A stretch of DNA of 64,000 nt from Shewanella gelidii (GTDB taxonomy: Bacteria > Pseudomonadota > Gammaproteobacteria > Enterobacterales > Shewanellaceae), in contig NZ_BMPZ01000003.1 in the NCBI RefSeq assembly GCF_014647855.1, positions 310,001-374,000 on the forward strand, read 5' to 3'. The notes under the pieces are model-generated. The model saw only the letters and a program-made list of their open reading frames with translations, did no database searches and was not told the DNA's origin. How positions within the stretch are numbered: the first letter of the stretch is position 1; every line of letters starts with the position of its first letter. Positions 18,444 through 27,376 of this stretch are shown here, piece by piece. The translations under genes were made by a program, and so were the position numbers.

Positions 18444-20474
18444 TTAACGCCCACCAGGCTCAGCAAAACGAGCATTCCACTTTTTCACTTCGTTGTACCA
18501 GTAGATGGAATTGTTTGGTTTCAAAATCCAATGGTTTTCATCTGGGAAATAAATCATGCGCGATTCAATCCCCTTGGTTTGCAAAGTACGGAATAGCTCG
18601 AAACCTTGGCCCACTGGCACTCGATAATCTAGTTGACCATGAATAACCAATGCCGGCTTTTCAAAGTTCTTTGCACCATAGTGAGGAGAAATCGACTGAT
18701 AGATTTCAGGCTTTTCCCAATAGTTGCCAAAGCGAGTGCTATGGACAGCAAAATCCGCGGCCATTTGCGAGTACATGTTATAAACAGCTGCATGAATAAA
18801 TAACGCATTAAATGGGTTATCTTTCTGGCCAAGAATAATGGAACTTAAGTATCCACCATAGCTACCGCCACCGGCAACCAAACGCTCACTGTCAATCCAA
18901 TCTTTCTGCTTGAACCACTCTGTCGCTTTGTAGATATCTTCAAGAGACTTATTTTTCCAGTCAGGGTTAATACTGTCTGTAAACTTCTGCCCAAAGCTGC
19001 CTGAGCCGTGGAAGTTCGGCCAAGCGGTTACATATCCCCATGAAGAGAAAGTTTGTGCATTCCAGCGATAGTGGAAACTATCGGAAATCGCGCCATGAGG
19101 GCCGCCGTGGATCAACATCATCAATGGGTATTTTTTGCTTTTATCAAACCCAGGAGGGTAGTGAACCCACATTTGAATGTCGTCACCATTGTAGCCTTTA
19201 TAAGTCACAGACTCATAAGTGCCTAATTCAACATCAGCAAGCACATCGTCATTGAAGCGATCAAGACGTTTAGTTTTACCGGTACGCGGATTAATCGTCA
19301 CGATACGAGCAGGATGCAAAAAGCTTTGATTCGCAGCAACCAAAGTTCCATCGTTAGCAATCACTGGCTTGCCAAAATCAGTCTGCTTGGTGACTGGCTT
19401 CGCTTTACCATTTTTAGCATTGATGTGGTAGATACGATTCGTCGCAGCATCTGCAATGGATGCATAAAAGCCTTTGCTATCCGGAGTCCAGCTATAACGA
19501 GACACAGAGCGATCCCAGTCTTTGGTCATCACACGTTCTTTTTGTTGCTTCAAATCAAACAACACAAGACGAGAGGTATCACCATAAAAACCGTGGATTA
19601 ACTGACGGGTGAATGCCAATGTTTTGCCATCAGGACTAAACTTAGGTCCACGATCCGGAGCGTTATTCTTTGGCGTGATATTTTTAACTTTGCCATTGCC
19701 AATTTTGGCAAGGAAAATATCAACTTTAGCATCAACTTGATTGTCCCAACCGTTCGAGTTAAATGCTATCCAGCGCTCTTTGGGATCAATATCATAGCTT
19801 CCCGCGCTTTGCGAAGAACGTGAAAGCTGCTTTTTGAGGGGTTGAGTAATCGCTTCAATATCACCCCCCTTTACCGGGATACGAAAAACATGGGCTTCTC
19901 TGTCTTCATCAATCCAATGGTCAAAGCTAGAAAATGGTAAAGCATTCCATTGGTGTGCAGAGACCTTATCGTCTTTATCCGCTTTTAGCTGCTCGCCCAT
20001 CTCTTCCCAGTTTTTGCCAGGGAAAATACGGCTGATAAAGTAAAGGTGCTCTCCGACCCACTTAATCCCATACACACCACCGGGCACATCCGTGAGGCGT
20101 TGTGCTTCGCCGGGACCATCCATCGGCAGCAGATAAACCTGACCCGCCTCATCTTTGTCTCGCTTACTTACAAACGCGAGCGTTTTGCTATCAGGTGAGA
20201 ATACTGGCTCACTTGCCCGTAATCCTTTCGCAGTAATGGCACGTTGGCCTGAACCGTCTTTCGCGAATAAATACAACTGTGTTGCGCCTTTGTCTTCAGG
20301 TACATCGTACTGAGTGACAGGTGCAACAATATATTCACCATTAGGTGAAATAATGGGGTTACCGATACGGCTAAGTTGCCACAATACTTCCGCTGATAGT
20401 GGCTTATCTTGCCCTGCAATAGCTGACGCGAAAGGCATCAGTAAGCAAAGCAATAGAATCCCTACTTTTCTCAC
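18444..20474 (-). CDS. S9 family prolyl oligopeptidase / dipeptidyl aminopeptidase
   Basis: Secreted serine peptidase of 676 residues. The GTG at 20474 is chosen: AGGAG lies 8 nt upstream and it yields a clean signal peptide (MRKVGILLLCLLMPFASAIAG). The longer frame upstream adds an unlikely 39 residues. The N-terminal WD-like beta-propeller has repeats such as GEYIVAPVTQYD, SEPVFSPDSKTLAFVSKRD and GPKFSPDGKTLAFTRQ. The C-terminal alpha/beta-hydrolase has nucleophile GGGSYGGY, catalytic Asp in HGQLDYRVP and His in DENHWI. The HGGPHGAISDSFHYRWN oxyanion region is intact. It is expected to release dipeptides from short peptides in the periplasm. Confidence 0.93.
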   Translation of the reverse strand: MRKVGILLLCLLMPFASAIAGQDKPLSAEVLWQLSRIGNPIISPNGEYIVAPVTQYDVPEDKGATQLYLFAKDGSGQRAITAKGLRASEPVFSPDSKTLAFVSKRDKDEAGQVYLLPMDGPGEAQRLTDVPGGVYGIKWVGEHLYFISRIFPGKNWEEMGEQLKADKDDKVSAHQWNALPFSSFDHWIDEDREAHVFRIPVKGGDIEAITQPLKKQLSRSSQSAGSYDIDPKERWIAFNSNGWDNQVDAKVDIFLAKIGNGKVKNITPKNNAPDRGPKFSPDGKTLAFTRQLIHGFYGDTSRLVLFDLKQQKERVMTKDWDRSVSRYSWTPDSKGFYASIADAATNRIYHINAKNGKAKPVTKQTDFGKPVIANDGTLVAANQSFLHPARIVTINPRTGKTKRLDRFNDDVLADVELGTYESVTYKGYNGDDIQMWVHYPPGFDKSKKYPLMMLIHGGPHGAISDSFHYRWNAQTFSSWGYVTAWPNFHGSGSFGQKFTDSINPDWKNKSLEDIYKATEWFKQKDWIDSERLVAGGGSYGGYLSSIILGQKDNPFNALFIHAAVYNMYSQMAADFAVHSTRFGNYWEKPEIYQSISPHYGAKNFEKPALVIHGQLDYRVPVGQGFELFRTLQTKGIESRMIYFPDENHWILKPNNSIYWYNEVKKWNARFAEPGGR

Positions 20475-20684
20475 GAGAGTCTCTCCTTCATACCAAGTTG
20501 GTTGATTTGTTCTTATCTTCGTTTTGCCCACAACTGCATACGCAAGCCACAAAACGCGTTGCGCCACAGTATAACGAGCAAACGGAAGCAATGGGTAAGA
20601 TAAATGACGAGCTGAAGCAGCTGTTTACAAATTAGTGATAGAAAAAGGACAAAACGACTCGTTTGCCCTCGTTCACTCGGTCAT

Positions 20685-21929
20685 TTATGCACGTCGCTTT
20701 CGAAATGAGTAGATACCGGCAGAGAGCATCACATGGAAGAAGGTTCGCCACTCACTTAAATTTGGCTTCGGCGCTTTTCCTTGAGCCATTCGCGCAAGTT
20801 GCTGTTCATACCAAGTAATATTCAGCATCGCCATGGCATCTATCGCTTTTACCCCGGTCGTCAGATGTTTAAGCTCTTGTTTGTGAGAATTGCTTTGTAA
20901 AAGTTTATTCGGGAAGTCAGGATCTACCGCGGTGGTTCTTGCCAAGCCAATCATATCGGTCGCTCCAGTATTCAGCGCCTCTTGCATCCCCGCAGCAGAG
21001 CGAAAACCGCCGGTTAAAACAAGTGGCGTATCAACAAGGCCTCTCACCTTCTCAATGTAATCTAAAAAGTAAGCTTCGCGCTTTAAGGTCGAGGCTTTGA
21101 CTTTATGCCCCATCATGGATGGGCTTTCATAGGTACCCCCAGAAATTTCGATCAAATCAATACCTGCCTGACTCAGCGCTTGTACCACCTGCATCGAATC
21201 CTCTTCACTGAAGCTGCCTTTCATAAAATCAGCAGAATTCAGTTTGATACCCACGGGAAAATCATCTCCCACTTGTTCACGGATAGCACGATAAACTTCA
21301 AGTACAAACCGCATGCGGTTCTCCAGTGAACCTCCCCATTGGTCATCGCGTTGATTATGGCGTGTTGATAAGAACTGGCTAACGAGATAACCATGAGCAC
21401 CATGAATTTGGACACCATTAAAGCCTGCCTCTTTAGCCAGCTTCGCACTGAGGGCAAACTTTCCAATAATGGTAAAAATCTCTGTTTCAGTCAGAGCTCG
21501 CGGCGTATTAAAGCCCTTTTCTAAACCACCTTGCAGTGAAATGGCGGATGGGGCGACGGGTTGATCACAAATAAAGTTGGGGATCTGCTTACCCGGGTGA
21601 TTCAATTGAGTCCAGATTTGACAACCATTTTGCTGCCCTGCTTTTGCCCAATCGGCAAATAATGATAAATCTGATGCTTCATCGAGCACCACATTTTTAG
21701 GCTCTCCTAATGCGGTGCGATCGACCATAATATTGCCAGTCATGGAAAGTCCAATGCCCCCGTGTGCCCAGCGGCCATACAAGGTCGCGAGTCCGGGTTT
21801 TGGGCTATGCTCACGTGTCCCTAACTGTTCGCTCATGGCCGATTTGAAAAGGCGGTTCTTAATGACTTGACCATTACCAAGTGTCAAAGGGCTGTTCAGG
21901 GTTAACTCAGGGGTTTGCATTGAGGTCAT
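20685..21929 (-). CDS. NADH:flavin oxidoreductase, Old Yellow Enzyme family
   Basis: FMN-dependent ene-reductase of 414 residues. N-terminal KNRLFKSAMSEQLGT forms the FMN-phosphate side of the barrel. The catalytic block GVQIHGAHGYLVSQFLSTRHNQRDDQWGGS holds the His pair (H-x-A-H) and the LxxRxNxRxDxxGGS signature, followed by NRMRFVLEVYRAIREQVG. PVGIKLNSADF, LIEISGGTYESPS and VLTGGFRSAAGMQEAL (phosphate binding) complete the barrel. The C-terminal extension (about 350-414) is longer than in small OYEs but lacks the Fe-S/FAD modules of 2,4-dienoyl-CoA reductase. Monocistronic; divergent from the BaeSR-type operon. Confidence 0.92.
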   Translation of the reverse strand: MTSMQTPELTLNSPLTLGNGQVIKNRLFKSAMSEQLGTREHSPKPGLATLYGRWAHGGIGLSMTGNIMVDRTALGEPKNVVLDEASDLSLFADWAKAGQQNGCQIWTQLNHPGKQIPNFICDQPVAPSAISLQGGLEKGFNTPRALTETEIFTIIGKFALSAKLAKEAGFNGVQIHGAHGYLVSQFLSTRHNQRDDQWGGSLENRMRFVLEVYRAIREQVGDDFPVGIKLNSADFMKGSFSEEDSMQVVQALSQAGIDLIEISGGTYESPSMMGHKVKASTLKREAYFLDYIEKVRGLVDTPLVLTGGFRSAAGMQEALNTGATDMIGLARTTAVDPDFPNKLLQSNSHKQELKHLTTGVKAIDAMAMLNITWYEQQLARMAQGKAPKPNLSEWRTFFHVMLSAGIYSFRKRRA

Positions 21930-22193
21930 TGAGGCTCGAGCTCCAAAGGCTAAAGAGTAAGTTCTAAAGTAATTACTCTGCTAGCATAAAGAAATGTTCG
22001 ACAAAGATCACACTATCGCAAATATTTTAATCAAAAGTCACACAGTAACAACAGCGATAGCTCCCCGCATAACCACTCATTGCGCAATGAATACTTGGTT
22101 TCTGCACTTTTTCTGCACATTGAAACGATACGATATGCTTTCTAATCACTGATTTTAGAAAAGTCGCCCTGTATTGTACTGTTGAGGTAAGCC

Positions 22194-22649
22194 ATGACAT
22201 CAATTCAAGCCAGCCAAGGTTCACCCTTGAACTTCAGCCAACGCCAGCCCCAAGCGCTGTCGAATGAGCAAAAAAGTTTAATCGAAGAAACACTCAAAGG
22301 ATTTGATCCAGAAAATCTCACCCAAGAAGAAGCCTTAAGTATTACCGAAACATTTGCCGATGCTGGAATACAGCCGGGACGAGAGCTAGCAGAGTTGATG
22401 TCCACCTATGAGTTCGATGCCAAAGCGATAGGCGATAAAGCAGGAAATCCGCCCCCACCTCAACCACTTCAAATGGATACGGGCACGCTTGATATTTCAG
22501 AAGACATGCTAGAAACACTAAATAATCTGATCAATGAATATTATAGTGATAGTCTGTCTGAGCAAGATCGAGAGTCACAACTGCAGGCAATTAAGGAGAT
22601 CTTAGATGAAGCTGCACCAGAAAACGGCCTCATCAATACCCTAGCCTAG
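22194..22649 (+). CDS. Unknown acidic protein, first gene of the BaeSR-type operon
   Basis: 151 residues with GAGG before the ATG. No signal peptide; soluble and acidic. The N-terminal half is helical (LSNEQKSLIEETLKGFDPENLTQEEALSITETFADAGI), which recalls EF-hand-like helix-loop-helix spacing without a canonical calcium loop. A proline run (GNPPPPQPLQ, about residues 82-91) separates it from a second acidic helix region (ESQLQAIKEILDEA). The stop is 19 nt before the sensor kinase gene, so co-transcription is likely. Possible roles are an accessory or target protein of the two-component pair; none can be proven from sequence. Confidence 0.75.
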   Translation: MTSIQASQGSPLNFSQRQPQALSNEQKSLIEETLKGFDPENLTQEEALSITETFADAGIQPGRELAELMSTYEFDAKAIGDKAGNPPPPQPLQMDTGTLDISEDMLETLNNLINEYYSDSLSEQDRESQLQAIKEILDEAAPENGLINTLA

Positions 22650-22668
22650 TTAACAAGAGGGATCACCT

Positions 22669-24069
22669 TTGAAGGTCAGTCTAGCGAAGAAATTACTGTT
22701 GGCCTTTATTGGTCTAACTTTCGTGGTGTTACTGGCAACGCTTTCTCTTGCCCGCTGGAGCTTTGAGCAAGGATTTCTCGACTACACCAATGCCCTTGAG
22801 CAACAGCGATTAACCCGCATCGCCGAACGACTTTCTTCGTTGTACCAGCAACGTGGAGAGGCTTGGTCTGCCATCTCTTCTCAAGAACTAAATCAGTATT
22901 TAGATGATTCACTCCGGCCTCCACCGCCGAGGCACCGTCCGCCGCCAAATGACAAGCTGCGCCCCCCTCGCTCCCACCAGCGTCCTGAGACGGCATTGGT
23001 CAACACTCAGCAATCATTGCTCGCCGGACAACTGCCTCAAGCAAAAGAGTCAGATTGGATTCGAGTGCCTATTCGCGTTAAACAACAAACCATCGCCGAA
23101 CTGATTACCGCGTCAAAACGTCATTTTTCGTCACCACAAGCCACAGCATTCTCAAAACAACAATGGATAACAAGTGCGATTATCGCTTGTGTCGCAATGG
23201 GGTTAGCATTGCTTGTGTCTATACGATTGACCCAAGTTTTGCTCGCTCCAATCAGGCGCATGCTACTGCATGTCTCTCAAATATCGAACGGCGATTATCA
23301 CGTCAGGCTTGATGAGCCTCGAAACGACGAGCTGGGGCGATTAATGAAAGATTTAGATCGCCTGACCCATCAACTCGAAGAAAACCAAAGTGCTCGCCAA
23401 CGTTGGATCGCAGATATCTCCCATGAACTGAGAACCCCTGTCACGGTCTTAATTGGCGAAATCCACGCAATTCAAGACGGTCTGCGCCCCCTCGGAATGA
23501 CACAAATTCATTCATTAGAACAAGAAGTCGAGAGAATCAGTCATCTTATCGATGACCTCTACCAACTCTCTTTAGCCGATATCGGAGCGCTGCGGTATCA
23601 GTTTTATCCTTTGCTTCTCGACGAGTGTCTCATCAACTGCATTGATAAAGCTCGAGTCAGTGCAGAGCGCAAAGGTTTGCATATCGTACTGGAAAATATT
23701 CAACCCGCTTGGGTAAACGCAGATGCGCAACGCCTAACACAACTATTTCATAACCTACTATTAAACGCTCAAGCGTATACGGACGCTCCTGGCACAATCA
23801 AAATTAGCCAAACAAATACTGATGACCAAATTATTCTCTGCATTGAAGACTCAGCGCCAAGTGTCAATGCTGCAGATTGTCAGCGACTCTTTGAGCCACT
23901 CTACCGCCAAGAAACATCACGAAACCGGCGAAATGCTGGTGCTGGTTTAGGCTTAGCCATCTGCCAGAAGATCATAGAAGCCCATCAAGGCCGTATCGCA
24001 GCGAGTCCTTCTTTGCTCGGCGGCATGCGTTTCGATATATTCTTGCCACGATACCAAGAGACTAAATGA
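22669..24069 (+). CDS. baeS: Sensor histidine kinase, BaeS-like
   Basis: 466-residue membrane kinase with a TTG start behind AGAGGGA. Helix 1 is at about 7-28 and helix 2 at about 165-187. The periplasmic loop between them carries an unusual Pro/Arg/His-rich stretch (RPPPPRHRPPPN, about residues 84-95) and no recognised ligand fold. HAMP domain (LAPIRRMLLHVSQISNGDY), phospho-acceptor in DISHELRTPV, N box NLLLNAQAYTD, G boxes GAGLGLAICQKI and GGMRFDIFLP. It overlaps baeR by 4 nt (ATGA), so translation is coupled. BaeS relatives sense envelope stress; the signal here is unknown. Confidence 0.88.
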   Translation: MKVSLAKKLLLAFIGLTFVVLLATLSLARWSFEQGFLDYTNALEQQRLTRIAERLSSLYQQRGEAWSAISSQELNQYLDDSLRPPPPRHRPPPNDKLRPPRSHQRPETALVNTQQSLLAGQLPQAKESDWIRVPIRVKQQTIAELITASKRHFSSPQATAFSKQQWITSAIIACVAMGLALLVSIRLTQVLLAPIRRMLLHVSQISNGDYHVRLDEPRNDELGRLMKDLDRLTHQLEENQSARQRWIADISHELRTPVTVLIGEIHAIQDGLRPLGMTQIHSLEQEVERISHLIDDLYQLSLADIGALRYQFYPLLLDECLINCIDKARVSAERKGLHIVLENIQPAWVNADAQRLTQLFHNLLLNAQAYTDAPGTIKISQTNTDDQIILCIEDSAPSVNAADCQRLFEPLYRQETSRNRRNAGAGLGLAICQKIIEAHQGRIAASPSLLGGMRFDIFLPRYQETK

Positions 24070-24758
24070 TGAATGCAACTCGTATCCTTGTCATTGAAGA
24101 TGAACCGAAAATCGCCCAACTCATCGTCGACTACTTGAAACTGGATGGTTTTGAAGCTGAAATTGTACCTGAAGGCACAAATGCAGTGGGTATCATTCAA
24201 GAGACACAACCAGATTTCGTCATTCTTGACCTGATGCTACCGGGTAAAGACGGTTTAACTATCTGCCAAGAAGTAAGGCTGTTTTCAGAAGTCCCCATCC
24301 TCATGCTCACCGCAAGAGTCGATGAAATAGACAGATTAATGGGGCTTAACTCTGGCGCAGATGACTATGTCTGCAAACCATTTTTACCGAAAGAAGTAGT
24401 CGCAAGAGTCAAAACTATTTTGAGGCGGGTCAATCGTTTAAAAAACCACAAACCATCTGCACAAACAATTGAATATGCTGGCATACAACTCGAACCAGAA
24501 AGTTTTCAATGTTCAGTGAATGGTCAAGGTGTAGAGCTGACCCCGGTAGAATTTAGGATGTTAAAGGAGTTGTTAAGCCAACCAGGGCGAGTATTCAGTC
24601 GTGAACAGCTCATGCAAGCCAGTTATCAGGATGACCGAATTGTTAGTGATCGCACCATCGATAGTCATATAAAAAATCTAAGAAAAAAAATTGCGATGAA
24701 TGACCCGCAACGAGAACGTATTCATTCTATCTATGGCATGGGATACAAAATCGATTAA
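24066..24758 (+). CDS. baeR: Response regulator, OmpR family, BaeR-like
   Basis: 230 residues. Receiver domain with acidic pocket in VIEDEP, phospho-Asp in FVILDLMLPGKDG, Thr in LMLTAR, and Lys in DDYVCKPF. The winged-helix DNA-binding domain follows (ELTPVEFRMLKELLSQPGRVFSREQLM, then RTIDSHIKNLRKKI and IHSIYGMGYKID). It pairs with the upstream kinase through the ATGA overlap. Target operators could not be recognised in the window. The gene is last in the three-gene operon; no clear terminator follows. Confidence 0.9.
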   Translation: MMNATRILVIEDEPKIAQLIVDYLKLDGFEAEIVPEGTNAVGIIQETQPDFVILDLMLPGKDGLTICQEVRLFSEVPILMLTARVDEIDRLMGLNSGADDYVCKPFLPKEVVARVKTILRRVNRLKNHKPSAQTIEYAGIQLEPESFQCSVNGQGVELTPVEFRMLKELLSQPGRVFSREQLMQASYQDDRIVSDRTIDSHIKNLRKKIAMNDPQRERIHSIYGMGYKID

Positions 24759-25126
24759 CTCAAAGAAGCTCGTCAAACTCTCGCATCTGCTTACGAAAGG
24801 GTTTCATGCGGTAATGGCTTGCAACGCCAATAGTAAATCCAGATCAGTGACGGAAAAACACGCCATCAAAACCCTCAACAAGCCAACGCTGAACAGGCTT
24901 TAAGATAGATTTTCAGTATTTAGGAGCGGGAGAGATAACAGATAAAGTCGGCATCCTTGCATTCAGCTACGCTTTTTAATTCCAAGAATGTTCATAGCAC
25001 AGCTTTGGTCACTATAAAATTCCAGTAATATTTCGATAAAAAAACACCAAAACTATTGTATTTGAACGAAATCTCACTTTTAAGTCATAGACTCCTGATG
25101 TGAATTACTCTCCTTTCAAAGCAAGG
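24759..25126. other. Convergent intergenic region
   Basis: 368 bp between baeR and the convergent Cys-rich gene. No strong hairpin, ORF of convincing composition, or RNA gene was seen. Confidence 0.4.
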
Positions 25127-25585
25127 CTAGTCTCCCAACATATCCCGCAATTGTTGTTCTGCAATTTCAGCGGCGCTTTTTGGGGTTTTCTCTTGTTTGT
25201 CACTATCCGTTGTTGCTGTACGAGTCTCTTCCTCCCCAAATAGTGCAGCAAATTCGGCCGCCGCTTGCTCTTGGGCGCTTCGCACAGAATTCGAAGGAAA
25301 ATCACCGGATTGAGGTGAACTCGGTATGTCAGTCATAACTGGCTTAAAATAATCACAAAAATTGGCTCGTTCGCGGTCAGAAACCCAATCGGCACGGTCT
25401 TCACGACAGTCTCCACGCCCTGAATCTTGAAAGAAGACACACATTTTGCACACGTGTTGATCAGCGCGGCAGGATGCGCATTCTTCACGACGAGATAACG
25501 GCAAAATCACATTTTCAAGTGGTCGGCTACATTGCCAGCAGAGAAAATGAGCATTATCTTGTTGCTGTGGAATCATTTCATTCAT
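25127..25585 (-). CDS. Cys-rich zinc-ribbon-like protein, function unknown
   Basis: 152 residues from the ATG at 25585 with AGGAGAG 7 nt upstream; the 181-residue upstream extension is rejected. The N-terminal half carries a dense Cys array: HFLCWQCSRPL, REECASCRADQHVCKMCVFFQ, DCREDRADW and ANFCDYF. Four CxxC-type pairs suggest one or two zinc sites. The C-terminal half is acidic and Ser/Glu-rich with a terminal amphipathic helix (SAAEIAEQQLRDMLGD). No signal peptide. The arrangement resembles small uncharacterised zinc-ribbon proteins of this lineage. Confidence 0.7.
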   Translation of the reverse strand: MNEMIPQQQDNAHFLCWQCSRPLENVILPLSRREECASCRADQHVCKMCVFFQDSGRGDCREDRADWVSDRERANFCDYFKPVMTDIPSSPQSGDFPSNSVRSAQEQAAAEFAALFGEEETRTATTDSDKQEKTPKSAAEIAEQQLRDMLGD

Positions 25586-25798
25586 CAGTGGCTCTCTCCT
25601 CTGCTTTGCACCCGTCTCAGCGCACCCATACGAAAACTGCCATTTTGAACCTATATTACAACCCTCCAGCATGGAAGTCGCATCGTTTTATGTTGCGACT
25701 TTCGTCAAGTTCACAAGTCCTTCTCAACCAAACCAAAGTGGGCTTTGCTGTGATAAAATACCTGCCTTAAACAATTTAACCGTACATAAGGCACAGCA

Positions 25799-26050
25799 AT
25801 GAACCCAATTATTGCCCTGTTAAAAGAACAAAATATTAGTGACGACAAGATTAAATCATTATTTCAAACCCTAACAGAGAATCCGCTCGCAGCCATGGCA
25901 ACCATAGGTCAACTCGGCATTCCACCAGAGAAGCTACAGCCGTTAATGGCAATGATCATGCAAAATCCCGCCTTAATTAAAGAGGCAGTGCTTGAACTAG
26001 GACTCGACTTCTCAAAAGTGGAAGCCGCAAAAGAAAAGCTTCAAAAGTAG
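25799..26050 (+). CDS. DUF2999 family protein
   Basis: 83-residue helical protein with AAGG 7 nt before the ATG. The sequence MNPIIALLKEQNISDDKIK, then FQTLTENPLAAMATIGQLGI and PPEKLQPLMAMIMQNP, matches the DUF2999 pattern of small proteins in Vibrio/Shewanella-type bacteria. No signal peptide or cysteine. Function unknown. Single gene; followed by a strong hairpin (26077-26115). Confidence 0.82.
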   Translation: MNPIIALLKEQNISDDKIKSLFQTLTENPLAAMATIGQLGIPPEKLQPLMAMIMQNPALIKEAVLELGLDFSKVEAAKEKLQK

Positions 26051-26076
26051 GTAATCGCTGGACTAAATTGAGGTTG

Positions 26077-26115
26077 TTGACTTAGGCCAACCAAAGACAG
26101 GTTAGCCTAAGTCAA
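26077..26115 (+). terminator. Strong hairpin between convergent genes
   Basis: TTGACTTAGGC (26077-26087) pairs with GCCTAAGTCAA (26105-26115); an inner AACC/GGTT extends the stem past one mismatch, loop AAAGACA. No T-run on either strand, so it may be a processing or stability hairpin rather than a classical terminator. Confidence 0.55.
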
Positions 26116-26189
26116 ATTCAAATGAGACGCCCATATGGTGAAAAGCAGCTAAATCCGTTCTCCTCCACACACCCCCGAATCATGTTCCA

Positions 26190-27284
26190 CTAACGACGGC
26201 TGTTTTGCCATCGCCGCCATGACAACATCACACCGGTATAAACAAGCAAGCATGCAAATAATGAAGCAAGGCCTGCGAGCGTCTGACCAATAATACCGAA
26301 GGCTTCTCCCGTATGTAAAAAGCGTATATATCCTCGCGCTTTACGATAATTTGATTGCTGCTCGAACCTTTGCAGCATCAGCTCACCATTCACCGTGTTC
26401 ACCACAACAGACACACGCTTTTGCGGTTCCCCACCATTCCCATTATCCACCTCAAACACCTGCATATCCTTCGCCACTGCACTAATCGGTAGGCTAAGGG
26501 TTCGCCATTGAGGGAATTGCTGTTCCACCCGTTTTAGCTGGCTTGCCAAAGGCAATACCCTTGCAGCGGTGTCCATCGGTTTAGGCAATGCGATCATGTC
26601 TTTTGAAACATATTGCTCAAGTGCTTGCCCAGGCCACTTAAATGAAAAAAAGATCGCAGTAACAGCCAGTACCAGCAAAATGGGCGCCATATAAAAACCA
26701 AAAACATGGTGCCATTGGTCGTTACGCGATTGAACCGAAGGGTGTTTCGTCGTTAAAGTTAACCGTTTTCTAAATGCTCTAAGGTTTAGTCGCTTCGGCA
26801 GCCACAGATAGATGCCAGAGATGATCAATAAAATGAACATGACGTTCGCAACACCATTTATCCAGCGCCCAGTTTGGCTAAATTTACCATCCAGTGTAAG
26901 CCAGCGATGAAAAGCTCGAACCTTGGCAAAGAAGCTTTTCACCCCGGCTGCTGGCGGAGCAATTTCCGCACCGGAAAATGGATTCAAATGGGCAATTGTT
27001 TTACGACCATCTTTTATCATTACTGGGGCATTCTGTCCCTGAGTGAGCACGACTTTAGGTGCTTTTTTGGTAGGATAATCCAGAGCAATTATCGCTAACT
27101 CATCTAATGATAAACGTTGTGCGTTGACCTCTGGTGGCAAAGGATAATCCGATTGCGCGGCGGCATTAATGATCTGTCGTTCATAGGTGAGCACAACACC
27201 CGTCAATGACATTAAGAAGATAAATAGAGCAGCACCACAGCCAAAGATTAAGTGCACCCAAAACAGAGTTTTCCGAATATTCAT
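26190..27284 (-). CDS. PepSY-associated transmembrane protein (siderophore-utilisation type)
   Basis: 364 residues from the ATG at 27284 (the upstream TTG adds three residues). Four membrane helices: residues ~10-33 (HLIFGCGAALFIFLMSLTGVVLTYE), ~145-165, ~195-215 and a C-terminal one (LASLFACLLVYTGVMLSW). PepSY-type soluble loops lie between them. Conserved His in WVHLIFG, RAFHRWL, WHHVFGFY and RFLHTGEAFG are typical heme or metal ligands of this family, which includes FoxB/PiuB-like proteins that process or reduce ferric siderophores at the inner membrane. It starts 92 nt downstream of the Fur-regulated TonB receptor gene and is probably its operon partner. Confidence 0.88.
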   Translation of the reverse strand: MNIRKTLFWVHLIFGCGAALFIFLMSLTGVVLTYERQIINAAAQSDYPLPPEVNAQRLSLDELAIIALDYPTKKAPKVVLTQGQNAPVMIKDGRKTIAHLNPFSGAEIAPPAAGVKSFFAKVRAFHRWLTLDGKFSQTGRWINGVANVMFILLIISGIYLWLPKRLNLRAFRKRLTLTTKHPSVQSRNDQWHHVFGFYMAPILLVLAVTAIFFSFKWPGQALEQYVSKDMIALPKPMDTAARVLPLASQLKRVEQQFPQWRTLSLPISAVAKDMQVFEVDNGNGGEPQKRVSVVVNTVNGELMLQRFEQQSNYRKARGYIRFLHTGEAFGIIGQTLAGLASLFACLLVYTGVMLSWRRWQNSRR

Positions 27285-27376
27285 AAATATCAACCGAGAG
27301 CCAGCGCAACTGCGCGCGGGCTCTATTTAAAGGTTTTTTATTGAGAGAAGAGTAAATTCTCGACAGTTGTCATTGA

